DNA of 64,000 bases, from positions 21,437,346 through 21,501,345 of the forward strand of contig CM020618.1 in the NCBI GenBank assembly GCA_009829735.1, given 5' to 3'. A program made the translations under genes and the position numbers. This stretch comes from Pyropia yezoensis. Taxonomy: Eukaryota > Rhodophyta > Bangiophyceae > Bangiales > Bangiaceae. The notes under the pieces were generated by a model. That model saw only the letters and a list, made by a program, of their open reading frames with translations, did not search any database and was not told the origin of the DNA. Shown one piece after another: positions 11,206 through 22,267 of this stretch. Position 1 is the stretch's first letter; each line of letters starts with the position of its first letter.

Positions 11206-14157
11206 ATGATGGCCAACGCAGCTGCCGCGGCCTACGGACCGCCGCACACCCCTAAGCGTCCCCGATGGGCCCCGTCTCCCGACTGTCGCGGCATTGTTTA
11301 CCCTCTGGCGCCGAGCGTGCGGGATGCGCTGACTTCCCCTCTGGGAGACCCCGAGGTGGAGCTCCCTCACCAGGACGATGTGGAGATGAACGGGCCGCTG
11401 GTGGCAATGCTGACCACCTACTCGATTGAGCCCGAGGCGCCGCCGCCCATGCCGGGATACTCGGCGGAGCCGCCGGCGGAGCCGCCGGCGGAGACGCCGG
11501 TGCCGGCGCCTGTGACGGCGAATCCCCCGCGGCCACCACCGTTGTCAGGCGCGCCAGGCGTGGGGCCACCGGCGGGCGAGTCGTCTCTGGCGGCGACGGC
11601 GGGCCAGCCGGGCCCTGTGTTGGTTGGGAGCTCCTCGGCTCAGGCTCCTTTAGTCGATGGGGCGGACAGCGGCGACGACAGCGTGCCCGCCAATGGTGTT
11701 GGCGATGCTGGCTCATCTGATACAGCGGCGGTGTCGCGGTTGGCGTGCATCCCGGACCCCGACGATTTGGACGCGCTAGCATCGGTGCATGTCGACTCGA
11801 CGGTGTATTTCCCGTCCATGCGCACATCCCGATCACCTCGCGGCTACCTCACGGAGCGTGTTGCGCATGGGCCGTTGACGCTCACTCACCTGATCTCCCT
11901 CAATGGTCGTCGCCCGATTCCGCTTGGGGGCGCTTTTCGGATCCGTCAGGATGGGCTGTTGCACGTGGATCATGCGCCCGAGGGGGGCGTTGCGATCACC
12001 CGCACGTTCTTTCCATCCATGTCCCGCCCATCGGCAGTGGAGGTGTGGACGGTCACGAACGTGTCGCCCGACCAGCTGGCTGTGCTTCGGGTTGACTCAA
12101 CGACATCGACGCTCAACTCGTCGCCTGACGGGGTGGCGGGCGACTATGAGGTGTATACAGCCGTGCCCGGATCCGTGGGCGAGCGGCTGGAGATACCACC
12201 TGGGGGCGGCGTCGCCCACGTGGGCGTCCATACGACCGCCCGGATGGCGGACAACCCCAGCCTGCGCAGTGCCGCAGCGGTGGCTGGAAGTGGGCCGTTT
12301 TGTGATGACGAGCCCGTGACGAACGCGGGGCTGGTGCGGGAGATGCGCGAGCGGCAGGCGTTTGTGCGGTCGCTGAGCAGCGGGCGGTGTGTCCTGGAGA
12401 CCCCCGAGCCTGAGCTAGACACGGCCTTTGCGCTGGCCAAAGTGCGGACTGGGGAAGCGGTGTTTGAGACAGAGCTGGGGCTGCTTCATTCGCCAGGAGG
12501 CGGCAAGTATTATGGAGGGGTTTGGGCCAATGACCAAGCTGAGTACGCGGGGCCGTTCTTGGCGTGGCTAGGTGGCGCGGGCGCCGTGGACGGCGACGTG
12601 GCGGGCAGGGGCCGCGATGCAATGGAGCGAGAAAGTGCGAGCAGCAGCTCCACGGCCAGAGAGAGCGGCCGGTGCATGAGCGTGACCTCGGCATTGCACG
12701 ACCCATCGCAAGATGGTGCCGCGACAGGTAACGGTATGGAGGGGGCCGAGATGGCGCAGGACCTGCCAGAGGAGGACGCTTCTGCCGGTATTGATGCCAG
12801 GGACGCGGTGGCCGTTTGGGACAACACTCCCCTTGCTGCTTTTGCTCGCTCGAGCGTTTTAGTGGTCGACCGTCTTGCGAGCATCTCGGTGGCCGCCCTC
12901 AACTCGTACCGCACACTGGCGTCGCTGATGCCGTCAGCGCCTGCCGACACGATGGCCTACTCAGTCGAGGTGGAGGGCGACTACATTGGGCGCTTAGACC
13001 GCGGCGATGCCGGCTGCTACGCCTGGGGCGCCAGCCTCTATGCCCTTACTGTCCCGTCGGCGGCACCCGTGTTGACGCCCTCGATAACTTGGGCGCTGCA
13101 GCACATTGCTGCTCGGATGGCCGATTCTACTGATGGTATCCTCGTTACTGAATCGGACGAGATGGAGGGTCGTTTTGAGACGGGGGAATCCAACCTGGCT
13201 GCCAACGCAACTGCCCTGGCCGCCCTCCGCAGTGCGGCATTATTGGCCGACTCGGTTGGCCGCACCACTGCCGCGGCGGGCCTGCGCGCCAAGGCAGCCG
13301 ACTTGGAGAGAGCCATCGAGGAGTACTTTGGCAGCAAGAACGTCTGGTCTGGGGGCTACCGCTACTTCGCGGGCTGCCGAAAGATGCGCGGCTGGTCTGC
13401 TCTCCCCGCCGCCGCGGGCATATCGTCGCCCCGCGCAGCACGTGCGGTGGGTTTGCTCCTCGCTAAGCACGGGACCATGTGGACGCCCGAAGGTGTCCGC
13501 GTCGAGGCTGCACGCCACGACTCTTGGGATCGCCAGACGCTGGTGGCTCTGCGGACCGCCTTTCAGGTTGACCATGCTCAGGGCATCAGCGACGTTGGTC
13601 TCGCCGAGGTGGCTCTGGACCGACTGCGGGAGTTCACGACCACCCGCGCTTTTGGGGAACACGTGCCGTACTGTGTGGAGGAGAACTATGAGGGCTGCCA
13701 GCTGGCGGGAGAGAGTGCTCTGTACGCCCGGGTGTATCTGGAGGGGCTGTTTGGGATCACCGTGGTCGGCCGACGGAAGGTCAGCATCGCACCGCGGCTA
13801 CCCACGCACTGGCGGCGAATGGCACTCCGTCGCCTCTTTGGGTGCGGCGTCGTTTTTGACGTGGTCGTGTTGGCGGTCGGAACGGCTAGCTGTGGTGCGG
13901 AGACCGTTGCGGATGAAGTAGCCGACGGCGACGGTGGGAGGCGCATGGTGCAGGTTGTGGTCCACGTGGAGGAGGATTTCACGCCAATGACGTCCACAGC
14001 CTGCCTGCCGCTGTCAGGCATGCCGTCCGGGGCGCTGCCCGGCGAGCCGGGCTCGTCCTTTGCGGCTGGGACTGCTGGCCCCCACCGGCGGCGGCTTCTG
14101 AGAGAGGTTGCCGACGCCATGGTGTACGACGGGAATGCCCTGGTCGTTGACTTGTGA
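11206..14157 (+). CDS. Six-hairpin glycosidase-like protein
   Basis: Predicted carbohydrate-active protein of about 983 residues in one uninterrupted exon. The start is the tandem ATG pair at 11206/11209. Residues 1 to ~180 are Pro/Ala-rich and probably disordered. From ~185 a beta-rich domain resembles the N-terminal domain of six-hairpin glycosidases (GYLTERVAHGPLTLTHLISL, then TRTFFPSMSRPSAVEVWTVT). Residues ~465-530 are a Ser/Ala/acidic insertion. From ~530 to ~885 the pattern fits an (alpha/alpha)6 barrel: GCYAWGASLYALTVP, WALQHIAARM, ETGESNLAANATALAALRSA, GGYRYFAGCRKMRGW, WDRQTLVALRTAF, AESALYARVYLEGLFGI-like text and IAPRLPTHWRRM. This order is typical of that superfamily, but the family and substrate cannot be fixed by eye. 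No clear signal peptide. It is convergent with HslV, 293 bp away. Confidence 0.7.
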   Translation: MMANAAAAAYGPPHTPKRPRWAPSPDCRGIVYPLAPSVRDALTSPLGDPEVELPHQDDVEMNGPLVAMLTTYSIEPEAPPPMPGYSAEPPAEPPAETPVPAPVTANPPRPPPLSGAPGVGPPAGESSLAATAGQPGPVLVGSSSAQAPLVDGADSGDDSVPANGVGDAGSSDTAAVSRLACIPDPDDLDALASVHVDSTVYFPSMRTSRSPRGYLTERVAHGPLTLTHLISLNGRRPIPLGGAFRIRQDGLLHVDHAPEGGVAITRTFFPSMSRPSAVEVWTVTNVSPDQLAVLRVDSTTSTLNSSPDGVAGDYEVYTAVPGSVGERLEIPPGGGVAHVGVHTTARMADNPSLRSAAAVAGSGPFCDDEPVTNAGLVREMRERQAFVRSLSSGRCVLETPEPELDTAFALAKVRTGEAVFETELGLLHSPGGGKYYGGVWANDQAEYAGPFLAWLGGAGAVDGDVAGRGRDAMERESASSSSTARESGRCMSVTSALHDPSQDGAATGNGMEGAEMAQDLPEEDASAGIDARDAVAVWDNTPLAAFARSSVLVVDRLASISVAALNSYRTLASLMPSAPADTMAYSVEVEGDYIGRLDRGDAGCYAWGASLYALTVPSAAPVLTPSITWALQHIAARMADSTDGILVTESDEMEGRFETGESNLAANATALAALRSAALLADSVGRTTAAAGLRAKAADLERAIEEYFGSKNVWSGGYRYFAGCRKMRGWSALPAAAGISSPRAARAVGLLLAKHGTMWTPEGVRVEAARHDSWDRQTLVALRTAFQVDHAQGISDVGLAEVALDRLREFTTTRAFGEHVPYCVEENYEGCQLAGESALYARVYLEGLFGITVVGRRKVSIAPRLPTHWRRMALRRLFGCGVVFDVVVLAVGTASCGAETVADEVADGDGGRRMVQVVVHVEEDFTPMTSTACLPLSGMPSGALPGEPGSSFAAGTAGPHRRRLLREVADAMVYDGNALVVDL

Positions 14158-14450
14158 GAAGCGTCATTTTTTCGGGCGTGAGTAGAGTTGGAGGGGGATG
14201 GACTTGAAGGGATATAGCCCTGGAGGATGACAGCGGGCTCGTTCACGCGAGCCGATGTGACGGCCAGGGGCGTGGGGGGTGCGCTCCGATGCTGCTCTCG
14301 TCGCAAAGGGCCAGTAGGGCCCATAGGCGCGGCGGGGTGCGATTCATTATCTGAAGCAAACGTTGGACGCCGAACTCGTGTTCCCCTGTCTTGCACAGCC
14401 GCGCATTATCTGCGCTGTTCTCAAGGTCGTTGCCTGCCGTCCCTTCATTG

Positions 14451-15419
14451 TCACCCTACATCGTTGGCGCGCTCAGGTTCCTCCCCCCCCCCCTTCTTAC
14501 CCTTTCGCTTGCCCCCCTCACCTTCCGCAACGCCCTCACCCTCCGAGTCGCTCGTCACAGGGGACGCCTCTGCCGTGGATGCCAACGCATCGGCGGCACC
14601 CTTGGACGCCTGCGCGTCCGTGTCCCTCCCCGCCGTCGCGGCGGACGCAACCTCCTCATCCACAATCACCTCAGTCACCCACGAGTCGTTGGTGTACACA
14701 CACATGTCGGCCGCAATCTTCATGGCACGGCGAGCCATCTCCTCCGCGCCCATTTCGGGAGCCCCCACCACCGCGTCTGCCCCACCCGCGGCGTCCCTAG
14801 ACTCCTGCGTCGCCGTCGCCGCCGCGGTTGCATCGTCGGCCACGCTCATGAGAGCTCGCGCGGCAGCAATGGCGGCCGTGCCGCCACTGCCCACCCCCAC
14901 AATCCCGTCGCACGGCTCGAGCACGTCCCCTCCACCCGTGAGGGTGAGACTCATCTTGGCGTCCACAACGATCATCACCGCATCGAGGCGGCGGAGGTAC
15001 TTGTCCAATCGCCACTCGGCGGCGAGCGCAACGGCCGCCCGCAGCAATTGCCCCGGGTGTGCATCGATTTTGCCCTCCAGCCGCTCTAGCAGGGTCATGG
15101 CGTCGGCAGTGGCGCCCGCAAAACCGGCAATAACACTCCCTCCGGGTCCCAGCCGCCGCACTTTGCGGGCGTTGGGCTTCATCACCGTCCCACCCTGGGT
15201 GACCTGCCCGTCGCCAATAACCGCCACGGTGTTGCCGCGGCGAACGGCTAGGATTGTCGTGGTGCGGCGACCATCTGCAAAGGGGAGAGTTCCACCGAGA
15301 GCGAGAAAAGGAGGGGGATGGGCCGCCGCCGCCCCAAGTGCAGGCAGCCTAAGCGCCGGGGGGAGGGCACCCGCGCCGCGCACATGGCGGGCGAAGGACG
15401 ATCCAGCGCAGCGGAGCAT
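14451..15419 (-). CDS. hslV: HslV-type threonine protease (ClpQ), mitochondrial
   Basis: Proteasome-like peptidase that pairs with the HslU AAA+ unfoldase. The chosen ATG at 15419 gives 322 residues. The first ~50 are rich in Arg/Ala/Leu with no acidic residue ([20 protein letters not shown]), typical of a mitochondrial presequence. [11 protein letters not shown] follows, so Thr54 is the expected N-terminal nucleophile after processing. Then come [41 protein letters not shown], the [20 protein letters not shown] helix, the [19 protein letters not shown] loop and a final [10 protein letters not shown] strand. The core matches bacterial HslV closely. Additions are a ~30-residue insert after ARALMSVAD and a ~60-residue acidic/Lys-rich tail. 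An upstream in-frame start at 15593 adds an unlikely leader. HslV in eukaryotes occurs in mitochondria of some protists and algae; its partner is not in the window. Confidence 0.92.
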   Translation of the reverse strand: MLRCAGSSFARHVRGAGALPPALRLPALGAAAAHPPPFLALGGTLPFADGRRTTTILAVRRGNTVAVIGDGQVTQGGTVMKPNARKVRRLGPGGSVIAGFAGATADAMTLLERLEGKIDAHPGQLLRAAVALAAEWRLDKYLRRLDAVMIVVDAKMSLTLTGGGDVLEPCDGIVGVGSGGTAAIAAARALMSVADDATAAATATQESRDAAGGADAVVGAPEMGAEEMARRAMKIAADMCVYTNDSWVTEVIVDEEVASAATAGRDTDAQASKGAADALASTAEASPVTSDSEGEGVAEGEGGKRKGKKGGGEEPERANDVG

Positions 15420-16775
15420 TGGGAAGAATACAAAACAAACAGGGGTGACCACAGGGGCGATAAACGTGCAGGAAGAGAAAAAAAGGAGACAGAAGAGCGG
15501 GGGCTTCGGGCACGTGCGCAGCCGGGGTGTAGACGTGGGAGGGAAAGTGCGGCGCGAGCAAGGCGTGCTGCTGGACCAAAGCCGAAAAGCCACGTCAGCA
15601 TTTCATGTATTTTCTGTTCAAACTTGAGGACCTGAATCCCTGCATTTAGCAAGAAACAATACAAATTGGTCATGTGTGGCGGCTGACGATAGAACCCTCA
15701 TAAGTTTTAAGAAATCGAAGCCGAGATAGACTGGATTAAAAAATGTGCGATCGAAAGTCCCGGGGCGACCAGCAGTGCCTCGCTGTATGTCCGTCAGCGC
15801 GGTGAGCGCAGCGGTTGATCGAGTCCAGTACATACGCTCGCGTCGCGGACTGCGTGATATGATACTGTCGCGCTCTGACTCTAGTTCCCAAGGCAGAAGA
15901 TGCCGACGCGAGCGTCAAGAAAGCGGGGCCATCTGCCGCCCGTGGGCTAAGGCAGGCCAGCAGCCTGAGGGGCGTCGGCCCGTGGGGCTGAAGCCGAAAG
16001 GCGGTGAGAGTGTCATGGGGGAGGGTCGCTTTGTGCGCAGCTGACCTATATCATGCTCTTCGCCGTGATGTCTGACCCCTGCACCCGCGAGAAGTCCACC
16101 CTGATGTCCAGCACCCCCCCCCCCCCCCGCCCCCCCCCGCGGAGGTGCCTATGTTCTGAAGTATCCCAACATTCTTCTCACGGTGGCTTAAGTAACATAA
16201 ATGTGAAAATCTTATATTTCGTGCTCATTTTGCGGGAAATGTAGCTCTATCGATGGAACCTACCTCATTCGACAGATCTCTATCACATGTAGATATTACT
16301 GTACGATGAGCTACATTCGTCGTGGGGTTGTACTGCAGCTGGTCAGGACGTGGGAAAATGATTCCGTGGTCGCCATGGCATATGGTCGAACAGCTCCAAT
16401 GTTCATGTCCCCGCCTGTGACCCTCGGTCGTGACATTTTCGCATCTTCCACGCACTCTGTGGACTCGCGAAATACATCTCTAGAGTCAATCCCATACAGC
16501 TATTTAGGCGTGTATGTAGCCGAGGTCAACGCGTGGCGCACATCAACCAGGCATCGTTGTAGACGCGGCAGAGATGATGCGCTCTCCCATCCAGTAGAGA
16601 CTGGAATAGCTCCACGGCGATGTAATCGAATGGACACGATCATGGGAAAACGAACAGCAAACCGGACACAGAACCGAGACAGAAAGGAACAGGCGGGCAC
16701 TCGTGAGGGCGGCACCCAAGCGAATTGGTCCGTGGTGCTTAATTAGCCTCACCGTGTGTATCTCCCCCTACTGTA
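15420..16775. other. Intergenic between divergent genes
   Basis: Contains the upstream regions of hslV (-) and the zinc-ribbon gene (+). It is AT-richer than its neighbours at 15600-15750 and 16180-16300, with a long C-rich run at 16105-16140. No gene or repeat family recognised. Confidence 0.5.
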
Positions 16776-19700
16776 ATGGTCGGAAGCGAGGCAGCACATG
16801 ACACGCCTGGGACCAATCCACGGCGGCGCTTCTCGCAGGGCCTGGAGGCCGCTGTGGGCCCCGCGCCGGCTCCACAGGGAGCAACCGCCCATCTCCCATC
16901 TCCGACTCGCGCACCGCCGCCGTCACTGACCTTCGGTCGATGCTCCCCGTCCGGAAGGACGTCCTTCCTCCGTCATCCGTCCCCGGTTGCACCCCCCCCC
17001 AACTGGCCAAGAGTTCACTTTCCTCGCCCCCAATCGCCCCGGGGGGCGGTGGTGGTGTGGGGCTGCCGGGGTCGGCGCCCGCCACCCAGCGGGTCGCGCG
17101 CGTCTCCCCGCCGCCTGACTTCTACGCCTGCCCCCCCGCCCACCCGGGCGATGGGTGTGTCCCTCCTTCCCCCCTCCCCTTGCCCGCCATCCACGCTTCC
17201 CCCTCTCCTCCTCCCTCGTTTTGTTTCCCTCATCCCCTCTCGTGCTTCTCCCGCCTGCGCAGCTTGGGCGTCCCCGCCACTGAACGCACCCCCGGGCCGT
17301 CTCCCCCTCCCCCGCCGGCGGCGGCTGCTGCAGCGCGCGTGCCCGCCGCCCAACGCGGTGACACCCCCCCCACGGCGGCGGTCACGCAAGGCCCCCCCTC
17401 CGCCATCGACACCGAAGGGGTTTGGCCGTGCATCACCACCGCCGCCGCCACCGCCACTGCCGCCCGCGCGGGCAAAGGTGGAGCGACTGTCGCCGTTGGG
17501 AATACGGACCGCCCCCCGAGGCGGTGGCGGTGGCAGCGACAACGGCGGCGGCGGCGGCCGCGGCCGGCGGCGCACTTTTCTTCCCCTGCCTTCCCCCGTG
17601 ATTCTTCCCGGGGTGCCCGCCCCCCTGCTGTGCGTTGAGGTGGTGTGGGCCGACACCCCCCGGGGGGTAGACCACCTGGTGTACCACAGCGTCGGGGCAT
17701 CCGAGGCGGCTGCCGCGGCCGTGTCTGGGGGGCATTCGGAGGGGATTCGGGGAGGGGGGCTCACGTCGGATGAGGCCACTCGCCTTGCCGCCCGCCTCGG
17801 CGATGGCGCCGCGCTCGCTCGGGAGCTGGGGGGGGGGGTCAAGGCCACTCTCGAGATTCATGTTGCGTCGCATGTGGAGACGTTGCCGGACACTGGCGAG
17901 GGGGATGGGTTACTTCCCCTCCTTGCGGCGGCCGTTGAGGACGTGGGGGGGTGGGAAGAGCAAGAAGGGCAACCGCGGAACGAGGAGCTTGAGGGTGATG
18001 CAAATGACACTCCAGCGACCGCGCCAATGGAAGACGCCACGTCGAGTGTCCCCCCTGATGCTCCTGCCGAGCGCCTCACCTGGTCTGATGCGGGTGGCGT
18101 GTCACCAGACACGTGTTCTGTTGATGGCGACGAGGCGTGCAGTACCGAGGAGGATGCAGCGGCCGCTGCGGTTTCTGCCATCGACGATGCGCAGGGTGGT
18201 GGCCGCCTGACCGAGGTCGAGGACGAGATGGAGCACGCGGACGAGGACGAGGACGAAATCGATGTTGACGACGAGGATGAAGACGAATTTCTCGTCGACG
18301 GCGTCCTGGGCGACGGCAGCCCTGTGGGCGCCTCGTGGGCTGGCGCCGACGGCGTGAGCGGTGATTTGTGGGCGGGCCTGGACGATGATGGCTGGCTGGA
18401 CGCTGACGATGCTACCCTGGATGATAGCGAATGGGCGTCGTCCGCATCTTCGTCTGCCTCAGTCGTCGCTTCTGAGAAGGAAGTACCCGCCGTAGAGCTC
18501 CAGGAGGTCATGCGAGAGGTGCTGCGGGAGGCTGCTGCCGAGGCGGGGCCGGGCCGCGGTGCTGCGGAGTGGCCGCCGTCAGTTAGCAATGGAACGGACA
18601 TGGCTGGCAAGGACGGCGGCGTTGCGCCAAACGGCTCGTCGACAGCTGGCGCCGCTGCGGACGCTGCCGCCGAAGACCGCACACGGGAGGGGGTACGGCG
18701 GCTGTTCGTCGCCACAGCGGCTGCTCAGTCGCGGCGCGCGGCGGGGCGGCGGGTCGACTTTCTCGACGCGGCCGTCGCTGCCGCTGAGAACCGCCGGCCA
18801 TCGCCGGCCGACAAAGGCGGGCGGGGGGCGGGATCGGTGGCCGACCGCCGCGTAGACGGCGGCGGCGGTGGCGCCGTGCCCGGGGTGGGACAGCCCCCCA
18901 CCATGGTGTCGCCGTCGTCCTCGCCATCATCGGCAGTGGCAGCGACTGTGGGCGGGGCGGGAGGCAAGCACGGCGGGGCGGCTGTGGCGATGCCTTCTTT
19001 CCTTCAATGCCCCGAGTGTGCGGCCGTTTACGTGGTGGACGGGGATGAGCTAGCAGGTATGTGAGTGGTGGTTGGACTGAGGGGGGGTGGCAGGGGAGCG
19101 CTACCTTGCTGCGACTGGTTGTCAGCAGTGCAGCTGAATTCTGGGTGTGAGGGAAGGAAGCGCCTTCCCTGTGACGAGTTGTGCCACACTGGTGCTCTCG
19201 GGAGACGCCGCTTGGCATGCATCGGACAGGTGCGTCGCGGATGTCTGCCCCGGTCACACCTTGCTGATACTGACGACGCGTCTATGCCTGTCGCCACCTC
19301 CTCCTGCTGCCCTATTGCCTTTTTGCCATGTCCACCCTGTCGCGGTGCCCTCCCCCGCTGCTCAGGCGTCGAGATGACGGTAGCGTGCTCCACCTGCGCC
19401 CACCAGTGGCACGCGCGGGAGGTGGACCTGCTGTGGGGTATGGCCACCGCCGCCGCCGCGGCGGTGGCGGGCATCTCCGCGGCGGCCGCGTCAGCCGTGC
19501 GGCGACGTATCCCCGAGGCGGCACTGCCGTCTCCGCAGCCGCCGCCACCGCCGCCGTCTTCGGCCATTGCGGCGACAACGCCGCCCCCTCCCGCACGTAA
19601 GCAGCAGCAGCCGCGGTCCCCCCCCCCGCCAACGGAACCCCCCACTGCATTGCCGGCGGTTGGCGCGCCTAGCGGGGCGGCGGCGGGGGTAGCGACAGCA

Positions 19701-20111
19701 TTGCCGATGCCGGCCAGCCGGGGGCGGCCGCCGTGGAACCGCCGCCGTGGCCGCCGGCCTCCCGCGGGCGGCACCTCTGCACCAGCAGCCTCCACCACCA
19801 CCCGCGGCGGCCGTGGCGGCGCGCCCCCGCCGCCACCGTCGCCGCCTCCACTGTCGTCGCGCGACACGGAGGACCCCACCGCCACGTCGTCAGCGGCGGG
19901 TGGGTCGTCGCCGCCGTCGTCCACGGCGGGCACACGCGGGGTGAGGGGCGGGGGGCCGGCCGGCCGCGGCAGCCGTGGCAGTGGTGGTGGCCGCGGCGGT
20001 AGCGGTGGTGGCGGCGGTGGCGGCGGCTGCGGCGGCGACGGCGGTGGCGGCCTCATGTCGCGCGGCCGCCATCAGGGCTGGTCAAGCGGCCGCGGCTCCC
20101 GGGCGGCGTGA
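16776..20111 (+). CDS. Zinc-ribbon protein with long acidic and low-complexity regions (two exons)
   Basis: Function unknown. Exon 1 runs from ATG 16776, or from an in-frame ATG at 17151, to 19056; exon 2 runs from 19366 to the stop at 20111. The N-terminal ~280 residues are Pro/Arg-rich and could hold an organelle-targeting leader. A folded segment follows (LLCVEVVWADTPRGVDHLVY, EATRLAARLGDGAALARELG), then a very acidic stretch (EDEDEIDVDDEDEDEFLVDG) and Glu/Ala-rich helices. The end of exon 1 reads FLQCPECAAVYVVDGDELAG, and exon 2 opens with VEMTVACSTCAHQWHA. Joined, these give a CxxC...CxxCxHxW zinc ribbon of the MJ0042/zinc-ribbon type known mostly from bacteria. A Pro-rich then Gly/Arg-rich tail closes the protein and resembles RGG-type RNA-binding tails. 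The exon structure is inferred from the frame and the split motif. Confidence 0.72.
19057..19365 (+). other. Spliceosomal intron of the zinc-ribbon gene
   Basis: The donor is CAG|GTATGTG at 19057 and the acceptor CTGCTCAG|GC ends at 19365. Removing these 309 bases joins codon phase 1 exactly and brings the CPEC and CSTC knuckles of one zinc ribbon together. Although the length is a multiple of three, retention would hit TGA at 19062-19064, so it cannot be read through. Confidence 0.82.
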
Positions 20112-21448
20112 CCGCCCCCCCTCCTCCTTCCGCCCTTCCCCGCCTTCCATCTTTACCCGTTCGCGCTCTGCCCCTCTGCCCGTGCCGCTATCGCATCCAC
20201 CCACGCCCCTCTGCCAATTCTGCGGCGACGGCCGGCGGCCGCGCGGTGTTGCGGCGGCCGCCGCCGCAGGTTGGCAACCGTTCCGTCCTCCTTTCCCTTT
20301 TTATTTCCCCCCCCTCTTCTCCCGCCGTTGCCGCCATGTGCGAGCCGCGGGTTGGTCGTGGGTGTCGGTCGCTTGGCCTGGTGGGTCGACCAACTTTTTT
20401 TTTTTTTTTGCTCCTGTTCCCTCTTTTCCTCCCTTTGCTGACCACCACGCGCCCGCAGCGGGATATTGATGGGAGGGAGGCCGGGGCGGCCGCAGCCGCC
20501 GTCCGCCAGCCGGCTTGAGTGGACGGATTGTCCGGAGGGGGGCAGGCAGCCGCCCGTGTGGGCCCGCCACCACGCGACGTGTGGGGTGGCGGCGCCCGTG
20601 ACGGCACAAGCACGGGCCAAAGGGTGTGTACGCGCCGCGCTGGCAGCTGCGCACGCACGGTAGACGGGACAATGGTGGTCGCGCGCGGCCATGACTGGCA
20701 TACGCGGGCAGTGGGCGTCGGGCGGGAGCGGCGGGTGCACGCTCTTCTATTGCCCTAACCGTCGTCTGTTTGTCGTATGTGGGTGGCCGCGGTGTGCATT
20801 GGAACGCAGCGCGCGCAGCAAGAGAAAAAAGAGGGCGAACGAGCAGTTCCTGTTGTGCGGGAGGCCTCCCCAGCAGAGGGGGATGGGCGGGAGATCTCCC
20901 ATCTCCCGATGCAGCGGGGGGGGGTCGTGTCGCGGCAGGTCGGCCACGACAGCCGCCCGCCGTCGCCGCTTGGCGACTGGGCGACGGGCTCGTGCAAAAG
21001 CCAACCATAGATGACGTATGGAGTTGGGGGACGCCAGACAGAGTGGGATGGAGGGGGGGGGCGCCCCGGGGTAGGGAGCAGCGTGTCCACCCGCACAGGA
21101 CGCACCACCGACATAACGCGGCCGCGCTCCACTCCCGCCGCACCGCGGTGCGGCGGGAAAGGAGCACCCCCCCCTGCCGGCGGCGCGGTGCAGCGGGCAC
21201 GCCAGACCCCACGGTCAGCGGCTCCCGTGGTGTTGTTCCGCCCCCACCCCGCTACCCGACCCCCACGGCGACCGCTCCTGTGGGTCGGAAGCATGGGCGC
21301 GCCCACCCCCGCCGCGGCGCAGCGTATACGAGTACGCCGGGCAGCGCTGACAGAAGCAGCAGCGCTCCCCAGGGGGGGCCCGCGCTTTGGCCGATCGGGG
21401 GGCGGGATGAGACGTTGGCGCCAGCCGACGGGGGCCCCCCCGGCAGCT
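20112..21448. other. No recognisable gene; GC-rich low-complexity DNA
   Basis: Long frames are open on several strands here, but they have Arg/Pro/Gly/Ala composition and no family motif, as expected of very GC-rich sequence with few stop codons. A T run at about 20395-20409 is the main AT feature. Confidence 0.5.
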
Positions 21449-22135
21449 CTACGGCCCGCAGACGCTCTCATGCGAGCAGCCGGGGGGACATACATGAGTG
21501 ATTGACCACACCAGCGGGCGGCGGCGGCGACTCCACCGCCGCCGCCACACCAGCCGGCGGCTAGGCCGTCGTCTCCCCCGCGACTGCCACACCGGCCGGC
21601 GGCGGCGGCGACTCCTCCGCGACCGCCACACCGGCCGGCGGCTGGGCCTGCATTTTTTTGCCGCACCCGCCGCAGCTGCAGCCACTCGGCGTCTGCGCCT
21701 GGCGTCCGCGGCGCGCTTCTGCAGACGCTCCTCAGGCATGCGCGCGGGGACTGGCTTCACCACCTTTGCCCGTGGTCGACATCGTCGCAGGTTGATGGCA
21801 GGACCGTTGCGGTCCCTTGCTGCCTGAGACGCCAGTCGGTGTCTTTCTTTGTCCCGCAGTCTCTTTTCATCACCCGCAGCACCGCCGGCAGCCAGGGCGG
21901 CCGCGCCGGCCGCCACAGGTGCGCCGTCCGCGTGCCTGCCGGCAACCAGGGCGGCCACTCCGGCCGTCACAGGTGCGCCGGCCGCCTGACCGCCGACAGG
22001 CACACCGCCGCCAACAACGGCGGCCGCGCCGGCCGCCACAGGTGCTCCGGCCGCCTGGCCGCCGGCAGTCAGGGCGGCCGCGCCGGTCGCCGCCTGAAGT
22101 GTGGTCAGCATCTCGTGCACCACCGCGTCCACCAT
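21449..22135 (-). CDS. Hypothetical Ala/Gly-repeat and Arg-rich protein
   Basis: Unrecognised and doubtful. From an ATG at 22135 the frame encodes MVDAVVHEMLTTLQAATGAA, then imperfect repeats of GGQAAGAPVAAGAAA, then a charged helical block (DEKRLRDKERHRLASQAARD, RMPEERLQKRAADARRRRR), then an Arg/Trp repeat from a second minisatellite. The charged centre looks more like protein than the flanks, but the ends are tandem-repeat DNA and could be open by composition alone. No splice sites or domain support it. Confidence 0.25.
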   Translation of the reverse strand: MVDAVVHEMLTTLQAATGAAALTAGGQAAGAPVAAGAAAVVGGGVPVGGQAAGAPVTAGVAALVAGRHADGAPVAAGAAALAAGGAAGDEKRLRDKERHRLASQAARDRNGPAINLRRCRPRAKVVKPVPARMPEERLQKRAADARRRRRVAAAAAGAAKKCRPSRRPVWRSRRSRRRRRPVWQSRGRRRPSRRLVWRRRWSRRRRPLVWSITHVCPPGCSHESVCGP

Positions 22136-22267
22136 TGTCCGGTGGGAGGTAGGAAACGGGGAACGGGGGTGATTGGGGTGGAGGTGGTCGGCGCCGGGAA
22201 CGTGAAAGCGAGTCAAGTGCTGCGGACAGCGTACAGGATACACACACACACACAATTGTACACACAC

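Noticed and set aside
20301..21666. Several frames of 240-303 codons on both strands
   Set aside because: Arg/Pro/Gly/Ala composition in many phases at once and no recognisable motif.
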